Part shown: in pieces, positions 22,337 through 36,400 of the stretch
Layout of the letters: each line of letters starts with the position of its first letter
How positions within the stretch are numbered: the first letter of the stretch is position 1
NCBI GenBank assembly: GCA_032622095.1
Contig: CP136065.1
Location: 245,951,474-246,015,473, forward strand
Direction: 5' to 3'
DNA: 64,000 bases
From: Siphonodentalium dalli
Taxonomy: Eukaryota; Mollusca; Scaphopoda; Gadilida; Siphonodentaliidae
The notes under the pieces: generated by a model
Seen by the model: the letters and a program-made list of their open reading frames with translations, nothing else
Told to the model about the DNA's origin: nothing
Database searches by the model: none
Translations under genes and position numbers: made by a program

Positions 22337-22712
22337 TTATGTGTAACACCAATAATGTAATTTCCATGGTAACATCTGTAGTTAAGTGTTAAATAGAAAT
22401 AATGTAATTCCCATGATAACATTTGTATAGTTAAGGGTGTAACATCAATAATGTAATTTCCATGGTAACATCTGTATAGATAAGTGTTAAACAGAAATAA
22501 TGTAATTTCCATGATAACATCTGTATAATTAAGGGTGTAACATTAATAATGTAATTTCCATGGTAACATCTATATAGTTAAGTGTTAAACAGAAATAATG
22601 TAATTCCTATGATAAAATCTGTATAGTTAAGGGTGTAGCATTAATAATGTAATTTCCATGATAACATATGTATAGTTAAGGGTTTAACATCAATAACGTA
22701 ATTTCCATTTCA
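22337..22712 (+). repeat. 49-50-bp tandem array with alternating A and B units, about 7.5 copies
   Basis: A units read GTGTAACAYYAATAATGTAA then TTTCCATGGTAACATCTGTA; B units read GTGTTAAAYAGAAATAATGT with CATGATAACAT. The strict A/B alternation gives a ~99-bp higher-order unit until the last two copies. Confidence 0.9.
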
Positions 22713-22727
22713 AAATACAAGCACTGA

Positions 22728-22755
22728 AGAAGGCCAAGGACCGAAAGCTATGATA
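22728..22755 (+). other. Short retroelement-end-like motif (CTGAAGAAGGCC to GGACCGAAAG)
   Basis: CTGAAGA, a short GC hairpin and GAAAGCT, recurring as CTGAAAGAAGGC..GCCGAAAGCTT at 39621-39648. Similar motifs end Penelope-type and other retroelements and recall the conserved core of a hammerhead ribozyme, but stem II is weak and no cleavage site was placed. Confidence 0.35.
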
Positions 22756-22952
22756 TAAATGAGCGTTATCGTTTTTATCTTGACAACCGTTTCCCTATTT
22801 TTGACAGTGAACAAACTGGATCTAAAATGGAGAAGTGGAGTAATTTAGTGAGAAGAAATCTTCGACGTGACACTCCAGCCTGGTCACATGATTCAGATAC
22901 ACATTGCACTCTAGTTACTATATATTAATATATATACTGATAAAGCAATGGT

Positions 22953-23015
22953 CCAATAATGCTACAGTTCATATAATAATGCTACAGTTCACATAATAAT
23001 GCTACAGTTCACGGT
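22953..23015 (+). repeat. 20-bp tandem repeat, 3 copies
   Basis: Unit ATAATAATGCTACAGTTCAC, the first with T for C near the end. Confidence 0.85.
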
Positions 23016-23351
23016 CATGATAGATCAAAATGTGCTACAATCGGAGATAATTCAACATACTTTTAGAATATCAATACCTATATTGACTACACTCTCTATT
23101 GAGAGATTTTTTCAGATAGTGCACACTTCTGGTCATCTTTGTTGCTACTAAAATGCAACTTAAAATCGAAGTTTAATAAGATTTAGCACACTTTTAATTA
23201 TAAATCAGCAATTATATTTAGAAATGCGTAGAAATTTTATGGAACAAAAATCGAAAAAAATTCCACACTTTTGACCATTTCATCGTAAACAAAAAAAACA
23301 TTTCTAAGGTTCTAAATTTGGATTAGTGGGTGATTGAGTTTTGAACTTGAA

Positions 23352-23381
23352 CTCAGGAAGCTCCAGTCATATAAGGGTTAA
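23352..23381 (-). mobile_element. Solo end of a family C MITE
   Basis: CAGGAAGCTCCAGTCATATA then AGGGTTAA matches the left terminus of family C in reverse; no second end is visible nearby. Confidence 0.7.
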
Positions 23382-23651
23382 AGTGGAGGTGCTTGAAAAT
23401 ACAATATTTTAAATTGATTTTGCCAAATAGAAATCGACCGGAGGAGTGCTATGTGTTTAGGGCAAATTCTAACTGAACTCATAAATGCACAAATGTCGAA
23501 ATTCGTCGAAATATTCTTCCAGGAAGACCTCAGCAACACAGGGGTATAACCATCTCCGATAAATACCACGTCAACAACGTCCTTTCACCAGAATCGCACA
23601 CAACAACCCTGTTAATTAGCAGAAATATGTGTGGGCTAAAAAAATTGCCTA

Positions 23652-23863
23652 CAGTAATGCTCTAAATAATCGACTCCTTAACCACAGCAGAATTATGGGT
23701 AACTTTTCAGGATTTAGTCAGAAATACGGCTTGTTGCCATTCATCGGAAAGCTCTCAGTGAGAGTTTTCTGATGAATGCAACAAGCCTTATTTCTGACTA
23801 AATCCTGAAAAGTTACCCATAATTCTGCTGTGATTAAGGAGTCGATTATTTAGAGCATTACTG
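23652..23863. mobile_element. Palindromic mariner/Tc1-like MITE, copy 2
   Basis: 212 bp, CAGTAATGC to GCATTACTG with TA on both sides; the near-complete hairpin makes it a reference copy. Confidence 0.9.
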
Positions 23864-23997
23864 TAGGCCAGATTGTTTCCACGATGCAACACTAAGACAA
23901 TGTCTGCAGCAATTTGTTACAAATTTGCACAAAATATTGGCTAAGAAATAGCTGACAAAATTTCTTATTGCTTGACATTTGCCTCAGCAGACAGCTA

Positions 23998-24230
23998 TTA
24001 ACCCTTTGAGTGCCAGGTCCGATTTTTGTATCAACCCATATACCCTGTGCCAATGCATTCTCTTATATATGCGAGTCGACCATAGGTCGCCTCGCATATA
24101 TAAGAGAATGCATTGGCATTTTTTTTTTACAATTTTTTACAATTTTAATAATTTATTCTTATATTCTTTAACAGACTTATTTTGTAGGTTTAGGGCCGAT
24201 GAGATCGGCCCCTGGCACTCAAAGGGTTAA
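23998..24230 (+). mobile_element. piggyBac-like MITE, family B, copy B1
   Basis: 233 bp. TTAACCCTTTGAGTGCCAGG start and its mirror end, flanked by TTAA. It holds a single copy of the same 67-nt palindrome found in family A (24053-24117), introduced by CCCTGTG. It lies 85 bases past the ARL6IP1 stop and contains that gene's first downstream AATAAA. Confidence 0.93.
24152..24157 (-). promoter_or_regulatory. Candidate ARL6IP1 polyadenylation signal inside a MITE
   Basis: AATAAA on the minus strand, about 160 bases beyond the ARL6IP1 stop and inside the AT-rich interior of the TTAA-flanked MITE at 23998-24230. No earlier AATAAA was seen on this strand after the stop. Use as the real signal is inferred; a variant signal nearer the stop remains possible. 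Confidence 0.4.
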
Positions 24231-24314
24231 ATGCTAATAAACAGGGGTGCAAACATTCATGGCCAACAACAGAAACTGTATAAAATTGAGACAAATTGAG
24301 TTAAATGAAGCCGT

Positions 24315-24439
24315 TCATATTTTTTTTTCTTTGCCTGGTTTTCCGAAAATGATTCTCTTCAGTACTACTGTCGCGCAGCCAACGTACCGCTTGAATACAT
24401 CATGGCGTCTTGCTCCGGGTAACAGCACAAGTATGTTCA
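24315..24439 (-). CDS. ARL6IP1: ARL6IP1 terminal coding exon E (residues 153-193, stop)
   Basis: 125 nt including TGA at 24315-24317. The acceptor ctcctttttcag is strong and its two first bases complete a Val codon. It encodes NILVLLPG, then HDVFKRYVG and a basic tail ending KEKKI, matching the human LLPG and KYIG blocks and lysine-rich end. No AATAAA is seen on this strand between the stop and the MITE at 23998-24230. Confidence 0.93.
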
Positions 24440-27400
24440 CTGAAAAAGGAGTAAGTTATGTCATACTAGAACTGCTTGTATTGGAGCTCACAATCGATTT
24501 TTGTGTGAATTAAAAATATTTTAATTTTTATATCGAATATTACTTATATAGGGCTTATCACTAAAAGCCGTCTCAAACAGACTGTGATGTGTGAGTCTGA
24601 CATCACATTTGGACAAATGTTACAGATTCAAAATGACGAGCATTGTGTGAGCGGGGGAAGTAAGTTTAACTCATTTTCTAATTCAGTGTCACGAGTGAGT
24701 ATGTTACTGATCATCAAGATTTTTTTGATGGACGAGAAATTTTCATTTCAGATGAGAATAAAGAAAGTGATCTGCGCTCTCTATATCACCATAAAAAGAC
24801 TTGTTGCTCATAAAGACTTGTTGAATCATTGGACAAATCCCCAAATCAAGCACAGTTTGTATTTTGAGCCAATTCAGACTCATAACAATCTTGATGGTAA
24901 TCAACCAAGCCTGTCTGTAGTTTTCATCAGGAAACCAAGAAAATCTGATTCTCAAAGTTGAAAAAGGTCCATAACTCTGATAAAAATGGGCGGATGGAAC
25001 CCAACTTTGACATTGAGCTGAATTTACATACCAAATTTTCATTCCATTTAGTTCAGTAGAAATAAAATTATCATCAAGAAACAAAATATTAACGGATGGC
25101 AGACTGACAAGATGCTTCTTGGGAGGATTAACGCCAATATGACCTGTTTTCATCTACATGTCAATGTCAACCTCCTGGCGGCCATGGTTTTTATGCAAAT
25201 GAGCCAAAAATTACTTGTTTCCATCTTAATACGCTACCAAAAGCATAACATGTCCTGTTTTTAAAACGGGTATATATAAATTGAAGTGAAAAGTTCTTTA
25301 CGTGTTGAGACCCTTTCTGGCAAATAGGTGTGTTCTAAACACTTCGAGGCTTTCTAGTAATATTTTACAACTTCTGAAATCTATCAAGAAAGTTTCAGCA
25401 ATATTTAGCATTCTCTTTTACAGCAATGCAGAAAAAGGTTTACATGTACTGAGTGACAAGACCCAATTGACATACCTAAAGAGGGATAAGATAGTTTAAT
25501 ATATGTACGGTTTATTTCAATTCTTTATTGGATATAAGCCAAGAAGCGTGATCCATAACATAAACATAACATATTGAATATGACATTGACAATGTATAAC
25601 TATAATCGATATAATGTTAACTGTAACACCTATAATAATTTGTGTGTCATCAAAATGCAAATTGTCAAATGCCTTGTTTTAATACATTATAAATTAATGT
25701 AATTAATTAATTTGTCAGAATTGTTTTCAGGATGAGAATAGAGGATTTTTATAGATATGTATATATCCTAAAAACAATACTATTTCAAGTAACTGGGGAT
25801 AATTATTGTGTGGCTTGTCGTTTTTTCAACGCTTCTTTTATGAAGCTACATATTTGTTTTGCACACATAAATGTTGATGGATTCAGGATAGTCTTTACAT
25901 TGTTCATAAATTGACCAATCTGAAAAATATTGTACCTTTTTCTTATATCATCATATAGTTCACAATTAAAGAGGAAATGAGTTTCATCTTCGACTTTGTC
26001 CAAACAATGTGAACAAAACCTTTCAGATGCATCTTTTGGCTTAGGTTTTGTATATCTCAAAGTTTCAATATTAAGTGTGTGTGCACTTATTCTGAGTTTA
26101 GTTAGTTCTTTTCTGAGATCCTTTGGTAAATTAAAGTGAAGATAGTCCCTAAATTTTGATCCTATTACAATTTTACTATAGAATCTCAATTTTCCATCAT
26201 TTGATACCTTCATTCTGTTATATTCGTTCAATATCTTTTTGTTGTAAGTGTTCACAACTATATCTTTGAATTGTGATTCATCAAGAGTATCTATTTTAAT
26301 TTTAACAAATTTAGCAATTTTCACCATATTATTAGACCATGACATATCTGATTTATGCACATTCTGTTATTGTGACAAGATTTGACTTTGTGGGTCATAT
26401 AGCAAGCATGCCACCTTATAGCTCAGTTGGTTAGTGGGCCCGCCTCTGAGAAACACCACGACACTATCGGGGGTTCAAATCTGACATCATATCAGTCGGA
26501 CGTTATGTCACCCTCTGAATTCCCAGTACCATGAGCATCACGAATCGACAATCAAAGCCACGATAAATGCTCTGAAAATTATTTCATGAGCAAAAGAATC
26601 GAAGACACATCGAAAAACATAGAGGATAAATTTCCTTAGTCCCACTCCTCTCAGTGTTATTTACAGGGATGGTACTGTGCTAGACAACACCGTCAGATTG
26701 AGAGTTGATGCTAATGGGCAACAAGGTGCAAACAAAGAACACTACCATGGCGAAGATGTCTCGGGTATATAGCAAAATTACCTGATCAAATTTGAGTCGT
26801 CTTGACACAAGGGCCCATACAAGCCTGAGTTTAGTGTGCCTGTCATATGCAGAATGATGTCCCATGAGGGTGAATTTAGTGACGCTATCCCGCATAGCAG
26901 AGTAGCATCACTAAATTCACCCCTGGTAACCTCATTCTGCAAGGCCTCATCTGCTATGGGAGACATAGACTCAAATTGAAGTTCCCAAATGGTGAATATT
27001 GTAATGTACACCCATTGGGAACCTCGATTATGCAATGTGTTGTCGGCCAATTTGGAGATATAGAGAAACTAAACTAAAAAACAAATAGAATCATTGTGAA
27101 GAAGTTTCTATAGAAATTTGATAATAAAGAAATTTTCCAGAGAAGATGAGGCCTAAACAGAATGAGGACCCCAGAGGTGAATTTAGTGATGCTAGCCTGC
27201 TATGTTGGATAGCAGCACTAAATTCACCCTCTGGGGACCTCATTCTGCAAATGACAGGCACCTTAATCTCAGGCCTGCCCGGGCCTTATGCCAAATGAAC
27301 TTACTCACTATATACTTCCAATAAACTAGTATGTATAGCACATATATACTAACCGAGAATATAGGTGAGAATCAGATTATCGAACAAGCAGCCAATATAC

Positions 27401-30400
27401 GTCATGGCAGCGAGAACACCCATCACAACTATAAAGTACTGAAATTAACAGAGGTAAAATAATGTATCACGGAACAAACAATTTGAGTTTAATTGTGGGC
27501 ATTACTGGCATTATTTGTTCTTAACCCTTTGAGTGCCAGGTCCGATTTTTGTATCAACCCATATACCCTGTGCCAATGCATTCTCTTATATATGCGAGTC
27601 GACCATAGGTCGCCTCGCATATATAAGAGAATGCATTGGCTTAACAATTTTTTTTACAATTTTTTACAATTTTAATATATTTTATTATATTCTTTAACAG
27701 ACTTATTGTGTAGGATTAGGGCCGATTAGATCGGCCCCTGGCACTCAAAGGGTTAAAGCTTCAGGAGTGCTTATCGCTTTGATGCATTGGAATAAAATCA
27801 AGGCAGTTTAACCCTTGGTGGGTAAAATGATATTTAATAAGTTAGAGGGTGGAACAACATTTACACCCTGGTCAAGTGGTCCTGCTAATGTGCTATGATG
27901 CGGTTGGGTCCTGCTGAAATGCTATGATGCTGTTAGTGCAAACTGATGCTGTTAACAAAAAGTACCGTTATATTTTTTTAATTTGTCTTTTTCGCGGTGT
28001 TCCGATAATCTGAATTTATACAAGAAAAGCCATTATGCGTATCAATCATTCAAAAACATATTTGCAAAATGAAATGTATTAGTCTATATTAGTTGTTGAA
28101 AATCGACTATACTCAAGATGGTTATTCATGTCGTTTTAGAAACACCAGCGCAGGCATTATTATATTTAAAAAAAATATATACATGTATGTTCTTGAGTGT
28201 TTCATAACATGTATGTTCTTGAGTGTTTCATAACATGTATGTTCTTGAGTGTTTCATAACATGTATGTTCTTGAATGTTTCATAACATGTATGTTCTTGA
28301 GTGTTTCATAACATGTATGTTCTTGAGTGTTTCATAACATGTATGTTCTTGAGTGTTTCATAACATGTATGTTCTTGAGTGTTTCATAACATGTATGTTC
28401 TTGAGTGTTTCATAACATGTATGTTCTTGAGTGTTTCATAACATGTATGTTCTTGAGTGTTTCATAACATGTATGTTCTTGAGTGTTTCATAACATGTAT
28501 GTTCTTGAGTGTTTCATAACATGTATGTTCTTGAGTGTTTCATAACATGTATGTTCTTGGGTGTTTCATAACATGTATGTTCTTGGGTGTTTCATAACAT
28601 GTATGTTCTTGAGTGTTTCATAACATGTATGTTCTTGAGTGTTTCATAACATGTATATGTTCTTGAGTGTTTCATAACATGTATGTTCTTGAGTGTTTCA
28701 TAACATGTATGTTCTTGAGTGTTTCATAACATGTATGTTCTTGAGTGTTTCATAACATGTATGTTCTTGAGTGTTTCATAACATGTATGTTTCTCTCTCA
28801 AATTGCTCAGATAAGCCAAACAATGCGAAAATGTCAACTTTAGAAAAAATAACCGTACTCTTTCATAACGGCATCAGTTTGCCCTACCCACATCATAGCA
28901 ATTCAGCAAGACCACCAGCATCATAGCATATTAGCAGGACCACTTGACCTGGGGCGATTTATGTCATTTAACGGTCAGTGGGTGGTACACATATCGTGTA
29001 TATATAACGTCATAAAATCGTCTCCTAAAATGAAATATTTCACATATTATTATGACTGATAGAACAGTTTGATGAGAAGTCTAACACAAATTGAACACCA
29101 TCGACAAATTTTTTTAATTGTGCAATTTCAGTGAAAAGTTTTCAGCCGGTTTGTAAACCTTATAAGTTACGGGATGCTTAGCGGTCGGATATGGTGTCAT
29201 GTGAGGCGAAGTGAGATCAATATTAGGCGAGGCCATAGGCCGAGCCTAATATTGATCTCGCTGAGCCTCACATGACACCATATCCGACCACTAAGCTTCC
29301 CGTAACATATTTATTATGTCAGTGGACAAAATCCATCATATCCATTTAATTAATCGTCGCAGTAATTTATTTTCATTTGGTAAGTTCTGTATGGCTATGT
29401 CTATGTCTATGGCTATTAACTATGTAACGTCACAGTGACACGCCATGGGCGTTGAACGTCAACGCATTGAGTCAATGGCTAATCACCAGAAGTAAGACAA
29501 CTTTTTGAGTTTGATAGTTAATTTATGAGTTTTTAGAATTCCTCAAATATATCGCATGCAGGTTTTGGTACATGGTACTTTGTTATTGAATTCGCAGAAA
29601 ATGATTTCCGACAGATATCACCTTTATTGGAGCCAAAATACACGAAAAATATCCCCAAGTTTTCTGAAAAAAAACAAGACGGTGGATAAGCGCCTAATAT
29701 TGATTTCATATGGCATCACTGACCTAATATGGGTTCATATACCATCACTATTTATCGATGCTGATTGGCTAATCGTAAGAGCTGGCATAATAAAGTTCAA
29801 TATATATGCTTGAAGTTTTTTGCACATAGGTAAGTCAAACGCTCTTTATTTTTACCATATCAGGAACAGATTAACATGTAGCATTCTTTATTGTTCTATG
29901 CTGAAGAAAGTCGAGCCCAGATTTTTCTAAATCTTATGAGTTGAATAAGTCTTTCTGCAGAATATGAAATCCATATATAGTATTTAACATGTTTATCAAT
30001 CTTTCTTGTGTGCCGTAGCCAGGGTTGGCACTGTACCAAATGAAATTATTTTTTTGCCAAATTTAATTGGGGGCATAATTGTGGAAATTCTCGTTTTTGT
30101 TTCTTTGTAATATACTGTAACAAGAGCATCACCAGGGCATGGCAAAATACAACCATATTAATTTCAACAAAGGGCCATAACGAGTAACCCATATACCAAA
30201 TTGTAAAAGCTATCACCTGGAAACCAAAATGATCAGCAAATTCTAAGTCAAAAGGACCATAAATCCAGCAAAAGAAGGGATTACCGTTTTATGAAAACTA
30301 AAGAAGATTACATGTAACTTTCGAGATATCACAGCTGACAGTGCTAAAATGATAGAATTCTTGATCGGGTTTCCGCTTGTATCGTCTTTAAGTCGGCACA

Positions 30401-33400
30401 CGTAACGAATAACCCACTTACTATGACATTTTGTGTCTAGATACTTCACATCGCATAATTAAAAAAAACCCACTTGCCAACATTTTTGCCAAATTCATTT
30501 TTTTTTTTGCAAAATGAAAATATTTTTTTGCAATGGGAAAATTTGGCAAGCGGCAGTGCGAACTCTGGCCATAGCATACATTATATTCACTCACCATTTT
30601 TGGTTTTTCGGCTTTTAGAGAACACATCGCTTCGATGAAGTTAACAATGTGCGCTTTTCCATTATGTATTCGAATACAAATCTGTTCAAATTGCTGCTCC
30701 TGTACCGATGTCCTGAAAATTAAACAAGAACTAGAGGTGTGACTGTCCCAATGGGACTAAGGATACCCCCCATGTTTCTAAAACACTAAGATGTTTCACA
30801 TGTCAGTAAACATTTAGTTAAAATAATAAAATAACAGATTCCCATTGCAGGTGCACAACCCTAACCCTAATCCTAAACCTATTGACTGAATATATACATG
30901 TAGAAATATATACATATATAAATGTAGAAAAAGGGGAATAACTGCACAAAAAAAAGTCGGACAGACGTCATAATCGCAGGTGCACATGTTCCCATAGTAC
31001 TAAATATCTGTGCCAAGATTAAAAAACATTGACCTAAAAATGTAGGAATACAAGACAGTCAAAGACTGTGGGGTCGCTCACCTGACTGCAAAGACTGATA
31101 AGACTGGGACTCTGGAGACCACAACAGTCAGAACTTTTCATAATCACTTTAAAAGAAGTAGATCTAAACAGGATAGGTGGCTAGAGAGACTTCATGTATG
31201 TAGATCGGTGAATATCTACCTCGAAATTACCAACTGCTCACTACTGATCTGAGCTAAATAGACATGGTGGTTCTTTCAAAGAACACTTTTCAAGTTTGCC
31301 AATTATGTTCTAGTGAATTGGGGATGTGTTAAATGTCCTTATGAAAGATTTTAACAATACATATGATAGATTGTTGTTGTAATTGGGAATTAATGACCTC
31401 TAACAGATCTCTAGGGAATGTTTATAAAAATGTCAGATTTCACTTGACATGTGTAGGCATACCCCACATACAATTAGAGCCAAAGTAAATGCTTCTTATT
31501 AATGATGATCTGTCAAGAATTTTAGTAAATATTATTTTTGAAACCAGGGTGGCAGAAGCAGTGAACTTGAGTAAAGAGCCAATAAATTTGTTTTTAAATA
31601 TTTTTTGGAGTTATGTCCCTGGCCCCGCCCACATTTGACCCAGTGACCTCATTTGAACAAATCTGAACCCCAGTTACCCAAGGATCCTTCATACCAAATA
31701 TAAACCCATTTGGCCTGGTGGTATTTGCATGAGAAGAGGTTTAAAAGAATTACTATGGAGGGAAAGAGTTATGGCCCTGGCTTTGCAACTTTGATCCAGT
31801 GACCTCATTTGAACAAATCTGAACCCCAGTCATCCAAGGATCCTTCATACCAAATATGAACCCATTTGGCCTGATGGTATTTGAGAAGATGTTTAAAAGA
31901 ATTAATATGGAGGGAAAGAGTTATGGCCCTGGCTTTGCAACTATTTGACCCAGTGACCTCATTTGAACAAATCTGAATATGAGTCGCCTAGGGAACATCC
32001 ACACTAAATATGAACCCATTCGGTCCTATGGTTCCAGAGGAGAAGAAGTTTAAAGAATTGTTGACGGATGGACAGATGGATTGATGGTATTTGAGAAGAT
32101 GTTTAAAAGAATTACTATGGAGGGAAAGAGTTATGGCCCTGGCTTTGCAACTATTTGACCCAGTGACCTCATTTGAACAAATCTGAGAAGAAGTTTAAAG
32201 AATTGTTGATGGATGGACAGATGGGTGGATGGACGTACAAGGAGTGATGACTATAGCTCCACCGGAGACTTCGTCTCAGGTGAGCTAAAAAAAATAAAAG
32301 GTTAAATGAAAAAAAAAATTCTGAATTTTCTTTTTCATTTTAAATTTGAATTTTTTTCATTCTTTTTTTTTTAAATTGAGCAAAGATTTAAACTTAACAA
32401 TTTTTTTTTAAAAGAGTTATGTCCCTGGTATGATTTCATTTGGATAAGTGGTGGTTAAGAAAATAATATGAAACCGCCAAGCCTGAATTTGGTGTGTCTG
32501 ACATTTGCATAATAAGGTCCACAAAAGGTGAATTTAATGGCACTATTCGGAAAGGCGGGCCAGCATCACCAATTCATGCTCTGTCTGATTAGGCCTCAAC
32601 GGCCAATAGAAACCTAGGATTGAAGTTCTACAGTTGAAGTTGGTGATGCACACCCATTGAACACCTCAATTATGCATTTTATCTTCTGCAAAGTAGGGGG
32701 ACTTAGAAACTTAACAGTGGGAAAAAGTCAAAAAGTAACTAAAACAAAATTTGATACTTAGGATACTTCCCAGAAGATGAGGCCTAAGCAGAATTAGGTC
32801 CCTGGAGGGTGTATTTGGTGATGCTAGCCTGCTGTACCGGGTAGCAACACTAAATTCACCCTCTGGGACCTCATTCTGCAAATGTCAGACACACTATGTC
32901 CAGGCTTGAGGAAATGAACAATAGACTTTTCAGCAAATGTTTATAAAATTAACAGTGAGGACAGCTGGTGAGGAAGTGAAATTTTTATATTTTATACATA
33001 ACTCGGCAAGCTTTTTCTTCTCCGCAAGATTATATTTTTGTTTAAATGGAGCCCCACGCTGCCACAGTAAAAAATGTGTATTCCGGTAACCACATGGTGC
33101 GTCCCCCCTAATAATGAGATAATCCTGCTGAAAACGTGCGCAAACATCATGGATACACGGCTTAATCGTAAACCGATGAGTCCACTTTTAACGGAATGCG
33201 GGGGGATGTGTATTCTGGAAGAACATGGTGCGTCCCCCTGATAATGAGATAATCCTAGCAACCACGTGCGCGAAAGTAATATATACTGGCTTACAAGTCG
33301 GATGCGGCCACTTTCAAATGAATGCGGGGAGGTAAACACCTGGCTCGCCCGGCTATGTTTATTTGTGGGAATTCCTGTCAAGCGAGTGACGTATTTACTA

Positions 33401-36400
33401 TAATAACTGTCAAATTATTCAATAAACCCGATGATATTATATACCTGTCTGCAATTGGGAATTTGGTGTTTGAAAATTGGGAATAAAGGTGCCTTTTTCC
33501 CATTGGGAATGGGGCCGTTTACCGGACCCTGAGGACACCTAAAAAAATCCCTGTCTCCCCATACTATCAAGTGTCCCTAGTGATAAATTGGCTTCCTCAA
33601 TAATACAGTGGTGTGATGTTGTCTCTAAAATGAATAGGGCTTGGCAATTAGTGGTGTGAATTATAAAGGGTCATAACTCTGTTAAAATATATGGGATCAA
33701 ACCCATATTTGAACTTGATCTGTATATAGGTGTCAACAATTCATATACCAAATTTGGTGTTGATCAGATGAAAAATGTTTGATTCATCCTGTCTTGGATG
33801 AATTCTATATATAAACAAGAGAGGAAAGGGTTAAATAAATGATACAAAAATCCATAAAGATGAAGAATGTGCTAAGAAAAATCTAGGTAAGAAATATGAG
33901 GTTGTGATGTGTCTAAAAAAAATCAAGGTCAAAATGCAAAAATGTAATTTTTTGTTTTTAGAGTTATGTGCCTGGCTCTGCCCCTATTTGACCCGGTGAC
34001 CCCATTTGAACACCAGTCACTCAATGTCCCTCCATACCAAATATTAGCTAAATCAGCCCAATATTTGTTGAGAAGAAGTCATTCTAAGAATTACTATGAG
34101 TTATGGCCCTAGTTTCTCAACTAATCAACCTGGTGACCTCATTTGAACAAATCTGAATTTGAGTCACCTGGGGAACATCCACACCAAATATGAACCCATT
34201 GGGCCTTATAGTTCTAGAAAAGTAGTCGTTCTAAGAATTACTATGAAGGAATAGAGTTGTGGCCCTGCTTTCTGAACTAATTGACCGGATGACCTCATTT
34301 GAACAAATCTGAATGTGAATCACCTAGGGAACATCCATACCAAATATGAACCTGTTCAGTCTTACAGTTCTTGAGAAGATGATTCTTGACGGACGGACGG
34401 ACGGACGGACGGACGAGGAGTGATGACTATAGCTCCACCGGAGACTTCGTCTCAGGTGAGCTAAAAAGCTCGGACAAAATTATGCATGTTGCAGAAAAAT
34501 TTCTAAGTCGAAAAGGGGGATAATGCCACCAAAAAAAGTTAGACAGACGTCATAATCGCAGGTGCAGAGATTTCCATGGTACTATATATCTGTGCAAAGT
34601 TTAAAACAAATTGACCTAAAAATGTAGGAATAAAAGCTCGGACAAAATTATTCATGTTGCAAAAAATGTTCTAAGTAAAAAAAGGGGGATAACTCCACAA
34701 AAAAAGTCCGACAGACGTCATAATCGCAGGTACACAGGTTCCCATGGTGGTTGATGTCTGTGCCAAGTTTCACGGAAAATGATCATAAAACGACTGAGAA
34801 AAATTCCGGACAAATTTGTGTCCATGGACGGACGACGGACGGACAAGCTGATTCCAGTAAAGTATACCCCCCACAACTTCATTGCGGGGGTATAATTACA
34901 TCACAGGTTCTACCTAGACAAAGTCTTCTCGGTCCACAACAGTTTGGGATATCGGTTGGAATGATGCTTGTTTTGGACCGAGTCCTGTCACGTTGCTCTT
35001 CTATAAAGGAGTTTCATTCAAAAGATGTACTACGAGTACACATGGAGCCTGGCCATTCAAAAGATGTACTACGATTACACATGGAGCCTGGCCATTCAAA
35101 AGACGTACTACGAGTACACATGGAGCCCGGCCATTCGCATAATCACTTGAATGTGATTAATCATCTGACATGTCCGTGATTAATCAGTCTTCAAAATGAT
35201 ATATCATTTACTGTGATAGAAAAAGGTATAGCGATGATACGATCATTAAATGCATATTCTGATATTAGAGACCTTTTGCAAAAGTCACTATTACGATTAC
35301 GGATAGGATATATTGTCCTAATAAGGTTGACACCATCACAATTTACCTACAGTGGCTAATAGAAGAGACGGCATATACCCACTATATTCAGTTACACATA
35401 TATTTGATGGAAAAAAGTAATGTGTGTCTCTTTCAGATCCCATGTTCTTATCCGTGTGTAATACACCACACAGATAATGTAATAGCGTCCCCAAACATGA
35501 CCGGTGGCACATCCTTGACACATCTGCACATAATTAAACTGCATAGGGTATATTTCGTCTCACATAAGAACCCCCGTGCGTAAAGATCAAATTTGGCCGT
35601 ATACTGGCACGATATTTCCATATCCGTAATCCTATTCGTGATTTTGCGAAAGGTCTCTATTGGAGCTAATTCCCGGGGTTGGACACTATAATTTTTCTAA
35701 TTTTGCAGAAATGTGTTATTTTCAAGCAAGGGTTACGATGATGATGCAATGATGATTAAGACAATGATGATGGTGTTGACGAGTCAGGCCTACAAAGACA
35801 GGGAAGAAAACGGCAATGACTACAATGATGATGATGATGGTAAGATTGTGTAGATGATGATAATGTTAAGTTTGTGATATATTTTACTTATACTGCAACA
35901 CTCTCAATATTTGTATATATCATTTATTTGTTGTTGAAGTTGAAGTGGTCAGATCGCTGGATGAAACGATCTGCCGAAGACATAGTTTGATCCAGCGATC
36001 CGTCCTCTTCACTGAGACGCAATGCAATGACCAGATAAATTCACTGTAGTGATAATAGGTCATATGAAATATATTAAACCAAAATAACATTTGATAAACA
36101 AGTTTACTCATGTAAGAAGGCGATAGATTAGAAGAAACGTAATTGAAGTGATGACCGACTGTTTTAAGCGTGTGCACAATCACTATGACGTCGGATCAAA
36201 GCAAGCCTGAGTTTAGTATGCCTGTCATTTGCAGAATGAGGTCCCCAGAGGGTGAATTTAGTGACGATATCCCGCATAGCAGGCTAGCATCACTAAATCA
36301 ACACTCTCTGGGGACCTCATTCTGCTTAGGCCTCATCTTCTCTGGAAAGTTTCTTTATTATCAAATTTCTATAGAAACTTCTTCACATAGATTCTATTTC

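Noticed and set aside
24584-25153. Opposing ORFs of 125 and 136 codons
   Set aside because: They run through a dispersed repeat unit and an ARL6IP1 intron, and neither shows a known domain.
30855-30885. Interstitial telomere repeat
   Set aside because: Only about two imperfect CCCTAA units; too short to mean a telomere fusion or insertion.
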